Counted from the first letter of the stretch, positions 8,276 to 17,009 are shown. The stretch: 43,046 nt of DNA from Burkholderiales bacterium (GCA_947371645.1 CANBQJ010000006.1:1-43046); one strand, 5' to 3'. The notes: a model not told the origin generated them from the letters alone. Translations and numbers: made by a program.

Positions 8276-8578
8276 TCAGGCGGTGGCAACAGCCATGGCC
8301 TTGATCTTGGCCGACAGGCGGCTCTTGTGGCGAGCGGCCTTGTTCTTGTGGAAGATGCCCTTGTCGGCGATCGAGTCGATCACGCGTTGAGCAGCCTTGA
8401 AAGCGTCGGAAGCCTTGGACTTGTCGCCAGCTTGCACGGCCTTCAGCACGCCCTTGACGGCGGTGCGGAACTTCGAGCGCAGGGCGGCGTTGGCGGCGTT
8501 GAGCTTGATGTCCTGGCGGACGCGCTTGCGGCCCGAGGCGATGCGGACGGTCTTTTTGACTTTGGAGGCTGATGCCAT
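8276..8578 (-). CDS. rpsT: 30S ribosomal protein S20
   Basis: S20 is a primary 16S rRNA-binding protein of the small subunit. The sequence has the expected basic helical pattern ([22 protein letters not shown]; landmarks GRKRVRQ and [18 protein letters not shown]). At 100 residues it is the longer betaproteobacterial form; the E. coli protein has 87. The gene stands alone with its own promoter, a roughly 110-base leader containing a strong hairpin, and a terminator after its stop. S20 is known in E. coli to repress its own translation. Confidence 0.97.
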   Translation of the reverse strand: MASASKVKKTVRIASGRKRVRQDIKLNAANAALRSKFRTAVKGVLKAVQAGDKSKASDAFKAAQRVIDSIADKGIFHKNKAARHKSRLSAKIKAMAVATA

Positions 8579-8614
8579 GGTGTTCTGGCCCCGGCCGATG
8601 CCTGGCGGGCATGT

Positions 8615-8642
8615 GATCCACCAGTGGTGCCACCAGTGGATC
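8615..8642 (-). promoter_or_regulatory. Hairpin with direct repeats in the rpsT leader
   Basis: Outer arms GATCCAC (8615-8621) and GTGGATC (8636-8642) pair perfectly. Inside them GTGG (8624-8627) and CCAC (8630-8633) pair again, giving a two-tier hairpin. The same stretch can be read as two direct copies of CCACCAGTGG (8618-8627 and 8630-8639). It lies 37 bases before the rpsT start codon within the predicted transcript, so it is a candidate S20 autoregulatory element. Confidence 0.6.
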
Positions 8643-8677
8643 CTTGCACGTCAATTCGCACCCAACCCGGGCAAAGT

Positions 8678-8690
8678 TGGTTAAAGAGCC
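8678..8690 (-). promoter_or_regulatory. boxA-like sequence at the rpsT transcript start
   Basis: On the minus strand GGCTCTTTAACCA closely resembles the antitermination boxA (TGCTCTTTAACA) of rRNA operons. It begins about 5 bases after the -10 element, so it would lie at the very 5' end of the rpsT mRNA. Whether it is fully transcribed depends on the exact start point. Confidence 0.4.
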
Positions 8691-8694
8691 TGCG

Positions 8695-8723
8695 AGTATA
8701 GCCCGGCTGCATCCGTTTGACCA
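8695..8723 (-). promoter_or_regulatory. Sigma-70 promoter of rpsT
   Basis: On the minus strand TGGTCA (8723-8718) and TATACT (8700-8695) are separated by 17 bases, a good sigma-70 arrangement. The predicted start near 8688 gives a leader of about 110 bases before the rpsT ATG. Confidence 0.75.
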
Positions 8724-8755
8724 GACCCCCGGGCAGGGCGAGGGAGGGCGCTTCC

Positions 8756-8761
8756 TATAAT
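8756..8761 (+). promoter_or_regulatory. TATAAT -10 element six bases before the murJ start codon
   Basis: A perfect TATAAT lies at 8756-8761. With usual spacing the transcript would start at or next to 8768, the A of the murJ ATG, making a leaderless mRNA. No good -35 is visible at 16-18 bases upstream, and no ribosome site lies before the ATG. The rng gene shows the same arrangement. Confidence 0.5.
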
Positions 8762-8767
8762 CGGTCG

Positions 8768-10330
8768 ATGAGTTTGTTGAAATCTGCCTCCATCGTCTCG
8801 ATGCTCACGCTGGCATCGCGCATCACCGGGTTGGTGCGAGAACTGCTGATCGCCGCCGCTTTCGGGGCCAGCGCCACCACCGACGCCTTCAACGTGGCGT
8901 TCCGCATCCCCAACCTGCTGCGCCGCCTGTTTGCCGAAGGGGCGTTTTCGCAGGCCTTCGTGCCCATCCTGGCCGAGACCCGCACCCGGCAGGGCGATGA
9001 GGCCACGCACGACCTGGTCAATGCGGTGGGCACGGTGCTGTTTGGCATCGTGGGCCTGGTGTGCGTGCTGGGCGTGGTGGGCGCGCCGGTCGTCGTGTGG
9101 GTGATGGCCTCCGGGCTCAAGGAAAGCGGCGGGTTTGACGCGGCCGTGGTCATGAACCGCTGGATGTTCCCCTACATCGGCTTCATGTCCCTGGTGTCGC
9201 TGAGCGCGGGCATCCTCAACACCTGGGGGCGCTTTGGCGTGCCTGCGGTCACGCCCGTGCTGCTCAACCTGTCGGTGATCGGTGCGGCGCTGTTTGCGGC
9301 GCCCATTTTTCGTGCGCACGGCAGCGAGCCGGTGTACGCGCTGGCCGTGGGCGTGATGCTGGGCGGCGCGCTGCAGCTGGCGGTGCAATACCCGGCCTTG
9401 CGCCGCATCGGCATGGCGCCGCGCATCGGCCTGACGCTGGCGGCCTGGCGCCGGGCGCGTGCGCACCCTGGTGTGGGCCGCGTCCTCAGGCAGATGGGGC
9501 CGGCGGTGCTGGGCGTGTCCGTGTCGCAGCTGTCCATGCTGGTCAACACGCAGATCGCGTCCCACCTGGGGGCCGGGGCCGTGTCCTGGCTCACCTACGC
9601 TGATCGCCTGATGGAGTTCCCCACGGCCATGTTGGGGGTGGCGCTGGGCGTGGTGCTGCTGCCGCAGCTGTCCCGCGCGCAAGCCAGTGGCGACACGCAG
9701 CAGTTCTCGAACCTGCTGGACTGGGGCCTGCGCCTGGTCGTGCTGCTGGCCTTGCCCTGTGCCGTGGCGCTGCTGGTGTTCGCCAAGCCCCTGGTGACGT
9801 CGCTCTACCACTACGGGCACTTCAATGAAAACGACGTGCGCCAGACGGTGCTGGCCTTGTCCTGCTATGGCGTGGGCCTCATGGGCCTGATCGGCGTGAA
9901 GGTGCTGGCGCCGGGCTTTTACGCCAACCAGGACATCCGCACGCCGGTGCGCATCGGCATCGCGGTGCTGGTGATCACCCAGGTGTTCAATGCCATCTTC
10001 GTGCCCTTCCTGAATCAGGCGGGTCTGGCCTTGTCCATCGGGCTGGGCTCGGTGGTCAACGCCGCCTGGTTGTTGTGGGGCCTGCGCCGGGCCGGGCGTT
10101 ACCAGCCTTCGCCGGGGTGGGCCCTGTTTGGCCTGCGTGCCCTGGGCGCCACGGCCTTGTTGGGCCTGGGCCTGTGGCTGGCCTCCGAGCACATCGACTG
10201 GATCGGCCTGCGCCACCAGCCCCTGCTGCGCATCGGTGCGCTCACGGCCTGCCTGATGGGCGCGGCGGTGGTGTACTTCGGCGCCTTGCTGGCCAGTGGC
10301 CTGAACCTCAGGCAGGCCTTCAAGGGCTGA
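8768..10330 (+). CDS. murJ: Lipid II flippase MurJ
   Basis: MurJ is the MOP-superfamily inner-membrane transporter that flips lipid II for peptidoglycan synthesis. The start MSLLKSASIVSML is typical, followed by the conserved ITGLVRELLIAAAFG and FNVAFRIPNLLRRLFAEGAFSQ-type first cytoplasmic segment (landmarks RIPNLLRRLFAEGAFSQAF). About 14 hydrophobic segments fill its 520 residues, the normal length. I chose ATG 8768 because it matches the family start; an upstream ATG at 8717 would add 17 non-conserved residues that overlap promoter sequence. It faces radA end to end. Confidence 0.96.
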   Translation: MSLLKSASIVSMLTLASRITGLVRELLIAAAFGASATTDAFNVAFRIPNLLRRLFAEGAFSQAFVPILAETRTRQGDEATHDLVNAVGTVLFGIVGLVCVLGVVGAPVVVWVMASGLKESGGFDAAVVMNRWMFPYIGFMSLVSLSAGILNTWGRFGVPAVTPVLLNLSVIGAALFAAPIFRAHGSEPVYALAVGVMLGGALQLAVQYPALRRIGMAPRIGLTLAAWRRARAHPGVGRVLRQMGPAVLGVSVSQLSMLVNTQIASHLGAGAVSWLTYADRLMEFPTAMLGVALGVVLLPQLSRAQASGDTQQFSNLLDWGLRLVVLLALPCAVALLVFAKPLVTSLYHYGHFNENDVRQTVLALSCYGVGLMGLIGVKVLAPGFYANQDIRTPVRIGIAVLVITQVFNAIFVPFLNQAGLALSIGLGSVVNAAWLLWGLRRAGRYQPSPGWALFGLRALGATALLGLGLWLASEHIDWIGLRHQPLLRIGALTACLMGAAVVYFGALLASGLNLRQAFKG

Positions 10331-10361
10331 GCGCCTTGGCCTTGGGGCCATCGCGGCTCAG
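10327..10361. repeat. Two-tier inverted repeat spanning both stop codons
   Basis: Outer arms CTGAGC (10327-10332) and GCTCAG (10356-10361) enclose a second pair, TGGCC and GGCCA, around TTGG. The arms contain the murJ stop TGA on the plus strand and the radA stop TGA on the minus strand. Neither side is followed by a clear T-run, so it could be a weak shared terminator or an mRNA 3'-end stabiliser. Confidence 0.55.
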
Positions 10362-11734
10362 GTCAGCGAGCGCACCAGGTCCATGGCCTCGTCCACGCGG
10401 TCCACGGGGTGGATGGTCAGGCCCTCGATGGGCTTCTTGGGTGCGTTGGCCTTGGGCACCACGGCAATCGAGAAACCCAGCTTGGCGGCTTCCTTCAGCC
10501 GGTCCTGGCCACGGGGTGCCGGCCGCACTTCACCGGCCAGCCCCACCTCGCCAAAAGCGATGAAGCCCTTGGGCAGGGCGCGGCCGCGCAGGCTGCTCTG
10601 GATGGCCAGCAGCACGGCCAGGTCGGCAGCGGGTTCGCTGATGCGCACACCACCCACGGCGTTGACGAACACGTCCTGGTCGGCACAAGACAGGCCGCCA
10701 TGGCGGTGCAGCACGGCCAGCAGCATGGCCAGGCGGTCGCGCTCCAGGCCCACGCTCAGGCGGCGCGGGCTGGGGCCACCTGAGTCCACCAGCGCTTGAA
10801 TCTCGACCAGCATGGGCCGTGTGCCCTCCAGCGTCACCAGCACGCAGGCGCCGGGCACGGGCTCGCCATGGGTCGACAAGAAAATGGCGCTGGGGTTGCT
10901 CACGCCCTTGAGGCCCTTCTCCGTCATGGCGAAGACGCCAATTTCATTGATGGCGCCGAAGCGGTTCTTGATGGCGCGGATCAATCTGAAGCTGCTGTGG
11001 GTGTCGCCCTCGAAGTAGAGCACCGTGTCGACGATGTGCTCCAGCACGCGTGGGCCGGCCAGCGTGCCTTCCTTGGTCACGTGGCCCACCAGCACCACCG
11101 TGCAGCCGCTGGACTTGGCCACGCGGGTGAGGTGGGCGGCGCATTCGCGCACCTGGGCCACCGAGCCCGGGGCCGAGCTGAGCTGGTCGGAGAACAGCGT
11201 CTGGATGGAGTCGATCACGCAGAACTCGGGGCGCTCGGCGTCCAGCGTGGCCACGATGTTCTCGAGCTGGATCTCGGCCTGCACGCGCACGTGGGTGCCC
11301 GCCAGCCCCAGGCGGCGCGCGCGCATGGCCACCTGGGCGCCGCTTTCCTCGCCGGTCACGTAGAGCACCTTCATCTGGCGCGACAGCGCGTCCAGGGCCT
11401 GCAGCAGCAAGGTGGACTTGCCGATGCCCGGGTCGCCGCCGATGAGCACCACGCCGCCCGGCACGATGCCGCCGCCCAGCACGCGGTCCAGCTCTTCCAG
11501 CCCCGTGGGGGTGCGGGCCACGTCGGCCGCTTCGATGTCGGCCAGGTTGGTCACGGCCTGCGCAGCGTTCAGGCCCTTGGCCATGGCCTGCAGGCGGTTC
11601 TTGCTGGCGCTGGCCACCTCGGCGCGCGTTTCTTCCAGCGTGTTCCAGGCGTTGCAGCTGGGGCACTTGCCCAACCACTTGGGGCTGGTGCCGCCGCACT
11701 CGCTGCAGGTGAAGACCGTCTTGTCCTTGGCCAT
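10358..11734 (-). CDS. radA: DNA repair ATPase RadA
   Basis: RadA is a RecA-like ATPase (Sms) that helps branch migration during recombination repair. The N-terminal zinc finger has C10, C13, C24 and C27. The Walker A loop GGDPGIGKST lies at 99-108 and the RadA signature KNRFG at 256-260. A Lon-protease-like C-terminal domain follows. At 458 residues the length is normal. It is the last gene of an alr-thioesterase-radA run, five bases after the thioesterase stop. Confidence 0.97.
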   Translation of the reverse strand: MAKDKTVFTCSECGGTSPKWLGKCPSCNAWNTLEETRAEVASASKNRLQAMAKGLNAAQAVTNLADIEAADVARTPTGLEELDRVLGGGIVPGGVVLIGGDPGIGKSTLLLQALDALSRQMKVLYVTGEESGAQVAMRARRLGLAGTHVRVQAEIQLENIVATLDAERPEFCVIDSIQTLFSDQLSSAPGSVAQVRECAAHLTRVAKSSGCTVVLVGHVTKEGTLAGPRVLEHIVDTVLYFEGDTHSSFRLIRAIKNRFGAINEIGVFAMTEKGLKGVSNPSAIFLSTHGEPVPGACVLVTLEGTRPMLVEIQALVDSGGPSPRRLSVGLERDRLAMLLAVLHRHGGLSCADQDVFVNAVGGVRISEPAADLAVLLAIQSSLRGRALPKGFIAFGEVGLAGEVRPAPRGQDRLKEAAKLGFSIAVVPKANAPKKPIEGLTIHPVDRVDEAMDLVRSLT

Positions 11735-11739
11735 GTTGT

Positions 11740-12267
11740 TCAGCCTTGCGCGGCGGGGGGCTGTGGGGCCGGGGTGGGCGCCGCCTGGATGGCCTTGAAG
11801 CGTTGTTCCAGCTCTTGGCGCAGCTGGCGGCGCAGGCGGGCCGCTGCAAAACGGCGCACCTCGTCGGGCGTCACGGGCGTGATCGGCGGCACGACGGTGG
11901 GCTTGCCCTCGTCGTCCACGGCCACCATGGTGAAGAAGCAGCTGTTGGCGTGGCGCACCACCTGCGTGCGGATGTCTTCTGCGATCACCTTGATGCCGAT
12001 CTCCATGGACGAGGTGCCGGTGTAGTTCACCGAGGCCATGAAGGTGACCAGCTCACCCACGTGGATGGGCTGGCGGAAGGTGACCTGGTCCACCGACAGC
12101 GTGACCACGTAGCAGCCGGCGTAGCGGCTCGCGCAGGCGTAGGCCACCTGGTCCAGCAGCTTGAGGATGGTGCCGCCGTGCACGTTGCCGGAGAAGTTGG
12201 CCATGTCCGGGGTCATGAGCACGGTCATGTGCAACTGGTGGCGCTGGTGGTCGAGTTCCATGGGCAA
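11740..12267 (-). CDS. Acyl-CoA thioesterase (hotdog fold, YciA-like)
   Basis: This protein is predicted to hydrolyse acyl-CoA thioesters. It has the single-hotdog pattern of the YciA/BFIT group: NFSGNVHGGTILKLLDQVAY at residues 24-43, with the His-Gly-Gly turn and an Asp (D39) at the usual active-site position, then VTLSVDQVTFRQPIHVGE. The last ~40 residues are an Arg/Gln/Ala/Pro-rich tail outside the domain. The start could be M1 or M3. It lies between alr and radA in a probable operon. The substrate chain length cannot be read from the sequence. Confidence 0.85.
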   Translation of the reverse strand: MPMELDHQRHQLHMTVLMTPDMANFSGNVHGGTILKLLDQVAYACASRYAGCYVVTLSVDQVTFRQPIHVGELVTFMASVNYTGTSSMEIGIKVIAEDIRTQVVRHANSCFFTMVAVDDEGKPTVVPPITPVTPDEVRRFAAARLRRQLRQELEQRFKAIQAAPTPAPQPPAAQG

Positions 12268-12288
12268 TGCGATAGAGGGGAGGGCGGC

Positions 12289-13407
12289 TCAGGCCGAAGG
12301 GTCCAGCACGGTGAAGGGCACGCGGGGCGCCACGGCGCACATCAGCTCGTAGCCAATGGTGCCGCAGTGTTGCGCCACCTCGTCGATGTCCAGTTGGGTG
12401 GCCTGGCCCTGGTGTCGGGGGCCGTGGCCCCACAGCGTCACTTCCGCGCCAGGGCCGGCATCCGGCAGCTGGCTCAGGTCGACGGCAATCATGTCCATGG
12501 ACACCCGCCCGATCAGCGGCGCACGCTGCCCGTTGACCAGCACAGGCGTGCCGTCCGGCGCGTGACGTGGGTAGCCGTCGGCGTAGCCGCAGGCCACCAC
12601 GCCGATGCGGGTGGGGCCCGTGGCGGTGAAGCGGCTGCCGTAGCCGACCGTCTCGCCTGCCTTCAGGTGCTGCACCGAGATCACCTGGGAGCGCAAGGTC
12701 ATGGCGGGCTGCAGACCCCAGTGGGCGGCGTCGTGTTGAGGGTGGTCTGGGCTGGCGCCGTAGAGCATCACCCCGGGGCGCACCCAGTCGCCCCGCACGG
12801 CGGGGTCTTGCGCATGCCGCAGGGTGGCGGCGCTGTTGCACAGGCTGCGCTCGCCGTCCAGATCGGCTGCGCCTTGCCGGAAGGCGGCGAGCTGGTCGGC
12901 GATGCCGCGGGGGCCGTCGGCGTCAGAGAAGTGCGTCATCAGCGACACCTCTTCCACCTGGGGCAGGGCGTTGAGCCGCGTCCAGGCCTGGCGAAAGGCC
13001 ATGGGGGTGAAGCCCAGGCGGTTCATGCCCGTGTTCATCTTCAGGTAGATCCGGTGTGGCCATTCTGTTTTGTGGGTGGCCAGCCAGTCGATCTGCTCAG
13101 GGCGGTGCACGACGTGCCAGAGGTTCAGCCGCGAGCACCATTCCAGGTCACGGGCGTCGAACACGCCCTCGAGCAACAGGATGGGCCCGCGCCAGTCCAG
13201 CTTGCGCAGGGCGGCGGCCTCGTCCACATTGAGCAGGGCAAAGCCATCGGTGGCGCGCAGGCCCTCGAAGGCGCGCGTCAGGCCGTGGCCGTAGGCGTTG
13301 GCCTTGACCACCGACCAGACGCGGGCGTCTGGCGCGAAGTCGCGGACACGTTGCAGGTTGTGGCGCAGGGCATCGAGGTGGACAAGGGCTTCAAGGGGAC
13401 GCGACAT
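12289..13407 (-). CDS. alr: Alanine racemase
   Basis: A PLP enzyme that interconverts L- and D-alanine for cell wall synthesis. The PLP lysine is K35 in VVKANAYGHG, and the second catalytic residue is the Tyr in VGYGSRF. MNTGMNRLGF and IGRVSMDMIAVDL are further family signatures. ATG 13407 (MSRPLEALVHLD) gives 372 residues, the normal length; the frame is open to 13476 but the extra 23 residues are not conserved. It leads the minus-strand operon and is divergent from lplT. I cannot tell a biosynthetic Alr from a catabolic DadX by sequence alone; no dadA is adjacent. Confidence 0.95.
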   Translation of the reverse strand: MSRPLEALVHLDALRHNLQRVRDFAPDARVWSVVKANAYGHGLTRAFEGLRATDGFALLNVDEAAALRKLDWRGPILLLEGVFDARDLEWCSRLNLWHVVHRPEQIDWLATHKTEWPHRIYLKMNTGMNRLGFTPMAFRQAWTRLNALPQVEEVSLMTHFSDADGPRGIADQLAAFRQGAADLDGERSLCNSAATLRHAQDPAVRGDWVRPGVMLYGASPDHPQHDAAHWGLQPAMTLRSQVISVQHLKAGETVGYGSRFTATGPTRIGVVACGYADGYPRHAPDGTPVLVNGQRAPLIGRVSMDMIAVDLSQLPDAGPGAEVTLWGHGPRHQGQATQLDIDEVAQHCGTIGYELMCAVAPRVPFTVLDPSA

Positions 13408-13467
13408 GGGTGGATTTTGCCAGGGTATCCCCCGGGGCCTGATCCAGGGGGCTTGCCTGGCCTGCCC

Positions 13468-13550
13468 TGACGTCATCTGTCAGATCCGACAAGTCACCGT
13501 GCTATAACCGGCGGCCGTCTCACGGCGCAACGTTTTTTGACGATCCGACA
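13468..13550. promoter_or_regulatory. Divergent alr/lplT control region with repeats
   Basis: The 158-base gap between alr and lplT holds the palindrome TGACGTCA (13468-13475), an imperfect dyad TGTCAGATCCGACA (13478-13491), a TATAAC -10-like element (13503-13508) and a second copy of GATCCGACA (13542-13550; first copy 13483-13491). The repeats flank the -10-like element and could be operator half-sites. No convincing -35 was found. Confidence 0.35.
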
Positions 13551-13565
13551 CATCTCCGCCCGCGC

Positions 13566-14846
13566 ATGAAAAAAGGTTTCTTCACGATCATGGCGGCGCA
13601 GTTCTTCAGCTCGCTGGCGGACAACGCGCTGTTCGTGGCGGCGGTGGAATTGCTGCGCAGCGGTGGCGCAGAAGAATGGCAGCGTGCGGCCCTGGTGCCC
13701 ATGTTCGCGCTCTTTTACGTGGTTTTGGCGCCCTTTGTGGGTGCTTTCGCCGACGCCATGCCCAAGGGCAAGGTCATGTTCATGTCCAACTCCATCAAGG
13801 TGGTGGGCTGCCTGCTGATGCTGGCGGGCACGCACCCCTTGATGGCGTATGCGGTGGTGGGCCTGGGCGCGGCGGCCTATTCGCCCGCCAAATACGGCAT
13901 CCTCACTGAGCTGCTGCCGCCATCTCAACTGGTCAAGGCCAATGGCTGGATCGAAGGCCTGACCATCACCTCGATCATCCTGGGTGTGGTGCTGGGCGGT
14001 CAGCTGATGGGCAAGGTGGTGGCGCCGCAGCTGCTGGCATTCGACATGCCTGGGTTCGATACCGGCATTGAAACGCCGGCCGAGGCCGCGATCGCCTCCC
14101 TGGTCATCCTTTACGTGATAGCGGCGGCGTTCAATTTGCGCATCCCGCGTACCGACACGCCCTTGCAGGAGTTCCCGCGTCAGCCCATGGCCCTGATCGC
14201 AGACTTCATGAGCTGCAACCGCCGCCTGTGGCAAGACAAGTTGGGGCAGATCTCCCTGGCCACGACCACGCTGTTCTGGGGCGTCTCCGGCAATTTGCGC
14301 TACATCGTGCTGGCCTGGGCAGGCGTGGCCCTGGGGTACGACACCACCAAAGCCTCGGCGCTGGTTGGGGTCGTGGCGGTGGGCACGGCCGTGGGGGCGG
14401 TGGTCGCGTCCATGAAGATGAAGCTGGACAAGGCCACGGCGGTGATCCCCCTGGGCGTGGCCATGGGGGTGCTGGTGCTGGGCATGAACTTCCTGCGCGA
14501 CATCACGCCCACGGTGCCCTTCATGATCTTGCTCGGTGGGCTGGGCGGCTTCCTGGTGGTGCCGATGAACGCCCTGCTGCAGCACCGTGGCCACAGCCTC
14601 ATGGGTTCGGGTCGGTCCATTGCGGTGCAGAATTTCAACGAGCAGGCCTGCATCCTTTTGCTCGGGGGCGGCTACAGCGCGCTCACCCACTCGGGGCTGT
14701 CCGCCTATGGCGCGATCACGGCCTTCGGGCTGTTCGTGGCCGTCACCATGGGCCTGATCGGCATGTGGCACCGCCGCAATGTGGTCAATCACCCGGTGGA
14801 ACTCAAGCGCCTGCTCGACATCGCCCGACAGGACGGCGGCCACTGA
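13566..14846 (+). CDS. lplT: Lysophospholipid transporter LplT
   Basis: A major facilitator superfamily protein that moves lysophospholipids across the inner membrane for re-acylation. The start MKKGFFTIMAAQFFSSLADNA and AAYSPAKYGILTELLPPSQLVKANGW-type segment (landmarks SPAKYGILTE, ANGWIEG) are LplT signatures. Twelve hydrophobic segments fit within 426 residues. Its usual partner acyltransferase gene (aas) is not adjacent; alr lies upstream on the other strand. A short gap and a small secreted-protein gene follow. Confidence 0.92.
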   Translation: MKKGFFTIMAAQFFSSLADNALFVAAVELLRSGGAEEWQRAALVPMFALFYVVLAPFVGAFADAMPKGKVMFMSNSIKVVGCLLMLAGTHPLMAYAVVGLGAAAYSPAKYGILTELLPPSQLVKANGWIEGLTITSIILGVVLGGQLMGKVVAPQLLAFDMPGFDTGIETPAEAAIASLVILYVIAAAFNLRIPRTDTPLQEFPRQPMALIADFMSCNRRLWQDKLGQISLATTTLFWGVSGNLRYIVLAWAGVALGYDTTKASALVGVVAVGTAVGAVVASMKMKLDKATAVIPLGVAMGVLVLGMNFLRDITPTVPFMILLGGLGGFLVVPMNALLQHRGHSLMGSGRSIAVQNFNEQACILLLGGGYSALTHSGLSAYGAITAFGLFVAVTMGLIGMWHRRNVVNHPVELKRLLDIARQDGGH

Positions 14847-14948
14847 GCCAGCCCGATGCGGGCGGTGACACGCCCGCCAAACGCTTACAAATACCGTGTC
14901 AGCGCGCCGCACGCGGCCCGCGTTGAGTGCTCATCCAAGGAGCATCTC

Positions 14949-15416
14949 ATGCACACTTTTCGCACCCTGATCACCGTTCGCACTGGCCGCATCGCGCGTG
15001 CCCTGGTTGCCGTCGGCTTGTTGTCGGCTGCAGTGGGCGCCCAGGCAGGCGGCGTGTACTGGTCGGTCAACGTTGACGTGCCCATGGTGCCTGTGGGGCG
15101 GGTGGTGACGGCCGTTTCCAATGCGCCCACCGTGATTTACCGCAGCGCCCCCGTGGTGGTTCAGCAAGCCCAGCCGGTTTATTACTACGGCCAGCCGGTG
15201 CAGGAGGTGGTCTACACGCAGGCCCCCCAGGTCATCGTCGGCCAGGAGCCCCGCCGCTGTGCGCCTCCCTGGTGGGCGGGCCATCGCCACCATGACGAGC
15301 GCGGCGACCGAGACTGGGACCGCTGGCAAGGCGAGCCCCGCGCAATGGTCGACCCGCGCCAGGGCCGGGGCGAGTGGCATGAGCAGTGGCGCGACGACCA
15401 CCGCGGCCACCATTGA
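14949..15416 (+). CDS. Small exported protein, Tyr/Val/Gln-rich then His/Asp/Arg-rich
   Basis: I do not recognise a named family. The 155-residue product starts with a Sec signal peptide (hydrophobic ~17-30, likely cleavage after AQA at 31-33). A beta-prone middle rich in Val, Tyr, Pro and Gln follows (such as VYYYGQPVQEVVYTQAP), then a very polar tail rich in His, Arg, Asp, Trp and Gly. The His-rich end might bind metal. ATG 14949 has AAGGAG upstream. The stop codon abuts the stop of the convergent ATPase gene with no base between. Confidence 0.75.
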   Translation: MHTFRTLITVRTGRIARALVAVGLLSAAVGAQAGGVYWSVNVDVPMVPVGRVVTAVSNAPTVIYRSAPVVVQQAQPVYYYGQPVQEVVYTQAPQVIVGQEPRRCAPPWWAGHRHHDERGDRDWDRWQGEPRAMVDPRQGRGEWHEQWRDDHRGHH

Positions 15417-17009
15417 TCAGCGGCGTCGGCTGGTGCTGCCGCCCAGCAGCGAGCCCAGCACGCCGCGGATGATCTCGCGCCCCACGGTCGAGCCGATCGT
15501 GCGGGCCGCTGATTTGGCCACCGTCTCCAGGATGGAGTCGCTGCGGCCGTTGCCCTTGAAAACGCTGCCGGCGATGTCGCCCAGCCAGCCGCCGGCTGAC
15601 CCTGGGGCCTGGCCTGCGGATGGGGTGGTGCTGCCTGGTGCCGCACCGCCGGTGCCTTGTTTGAAGGCGTTCGCCGCTTCATCGCGCAAACTGGCCGAGC
15701 CGGCATTGGCCTGCGCTGCTGTGGGCGAGGCGGCCGCACGGCCCTTGAGCTTTTCGTAGGCCGATTCGCGGTCCACGGTTTGTTCGTACACGCCGGCCAC
15801 CAGCGAACTGCTCAGCAGGGCCTTGCGCTGTTCGGCGGTGATCGGGCCGATCTGGCTGCCGGGTGGCAACACAAAGACGCGCTGGGTCACGCCGGGGCGG
15901 CCCTTGTCGTCCAGCAGGCTGACCAGGGCCTCGCCCACCGCCAGTTCGGTGATGGCCGTTTCGATGTCCAGGCCAGGGTTGGCGCGCATGGTTTCTGCGG
16001 CGCTCTTCACGGCCTTCTGGTCGCGTGGGGTGAAGGCGCGCAGGGCATGTTGCACCCGGTTGCCCAACTGGCCCAGCACGGTGTCGGGGAGGTCCAGCGG
16101 GTTCTGGGTCACGAAGTACACACCCACGCCCTTCGAGCGCACCAGGCGCACCACCAGCTCGATGCGTTCGGTCAGCGCGGCCGGGGCGTCCTTGAACAGC
16201 AGGTGCGCTTCGTCAAAGAAGAACACGAGCTTGGGTTTGTCCAGGTCGCCCACCTCGGGCAGCGTCTCGAACAACTCGGAGAGCATCCACAACAGGAAGG
16301 TGGCGTACAGGCGCGGCGCGTTCATCAGCTTGTCGGCGGCCAGGATGTTGACCACGCCCTTGCCGTCTGTCGTCTGCATGAAGTCGGCGATGTTGAGCAT
16401 GGGTTCGCCAAAGAACTGGTCGCCGCCTTGCTCTTCGACCTGCAGCAGGCCGCGCTGGATGGCGCCCACGCTGGCCGGGCTGATGTTGCCGTACTCGGTG
16501 GTGAAGCTCTTGGCGTTGTCGCCCACATGCTGCAGCATGGCGCGCAGGTCTTTGAGGTCGAGCAGCAGCAGGCCGTTGTCGTCGGCGATCTTGAACACCA
16601 GCTGCAGCACGCCTTGCTGGGTGTCGTTGAGGTTGAGCATGCGGCCCAGCAGCAGCGGGCCCATGTCGGAGACCGTGGCGCGCACCGGGTGCCCTTGCTC
16701 ACCGAACACGTCCCACAGCGTGGTCGGGCAGGCCAGGGGCACGGGCTGATCCAGGCCCCGTTCTTGCAAGATGCCCGCCAGCTTGGGCGAGACCTTGCCT
16801 GCCTGGGAAATGCCGGTGAGGTCGCCCTTGATGTCGGCCATGAAGACCGGCACGCCGATGCCTGAAAGCTGCTCTGCCAGGGCCTGAAGGCTGATCGTCT
16901 TGCCGGTGCCGGTGGCCCCGGTGATCAGGCCGTGGCGGTTGGCCAGGGCGGGCAGCAAGGCACATTCGATGTCGCCATGGCGGGCAAAGAGGATGGGGTC
17001 GGTGCTCAT
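15417..17009 (-). CDS. HerA/FtsK-like ATPase of the YjgR (DUF853) family
   Basis: A P-loop ATPase of the HerA-related DUF853 group, whose cellular role is not settled. Walker A GATGTGKT is at residues 31-38, preceded by the family start with [18 protein letters not shown] follows, and the Walker B strand [12 protein letters not shown] and [11 protein letters not shown] lie in the second half. The C-terminal ~110 residues are Ala/Gly/Ser-rich and end in a hydrophobic Gly-rich stretch plus RRR. Length 530 is slightly above the usual ~500. It is divergent from yebC. Confidence 0.9.
   Translation of the reverse strand: MSTDPILFARHGDIECALLPALANRHGLITGATGTGKTISLQALAEQLSGIGVPVFMADIKGDLTGISQAGKVSPKLAGILQERGLDQPVPLACPTTLWDVFGEQGHPVRATVSDMGPLLLGRMLNLNDTQQGVLQLVFKIADDNGLLLLDLKDLRAMLQHVGDNAKSFTTEYGNISPASVGAIQRGLLQVEEQGGDQFFGEPMLNIADFMQTTDGKGVVNILAADKLMNAPRLYATFLLWMLSELFETLPEVGDLDKPKLVFFFDEAHLLFKDAPAALTERIELVVRLVRSKGVGVYFVTQNPLDLPDTVLGQLGNRVQHALRAFTPRDQKAVKSAAETMRANPGLDIETAITELAVGEALVSLLDDKGRPGVTQRVFVLPPGSQIGPITAEQRKALLSSSLVAGVYEQTVDRESAYEKLKGRAAASPTAAQANAGSASLRDEAANAFKQGTGGAAPGSTTPSAGQAPGSAGGWLGDIAGSVFKGNGRSDSILETVAKSAARTIGSTVGREIIRGVLGSLLGGSTSRRR

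Noticed and set aside
8681..10351. A 556-codon open frame opposite murJ
   Set aside because: Its composition is that of an antisense shadow (His/Gln/Arg/Ala), while the opposite frame is a clear MurJ.
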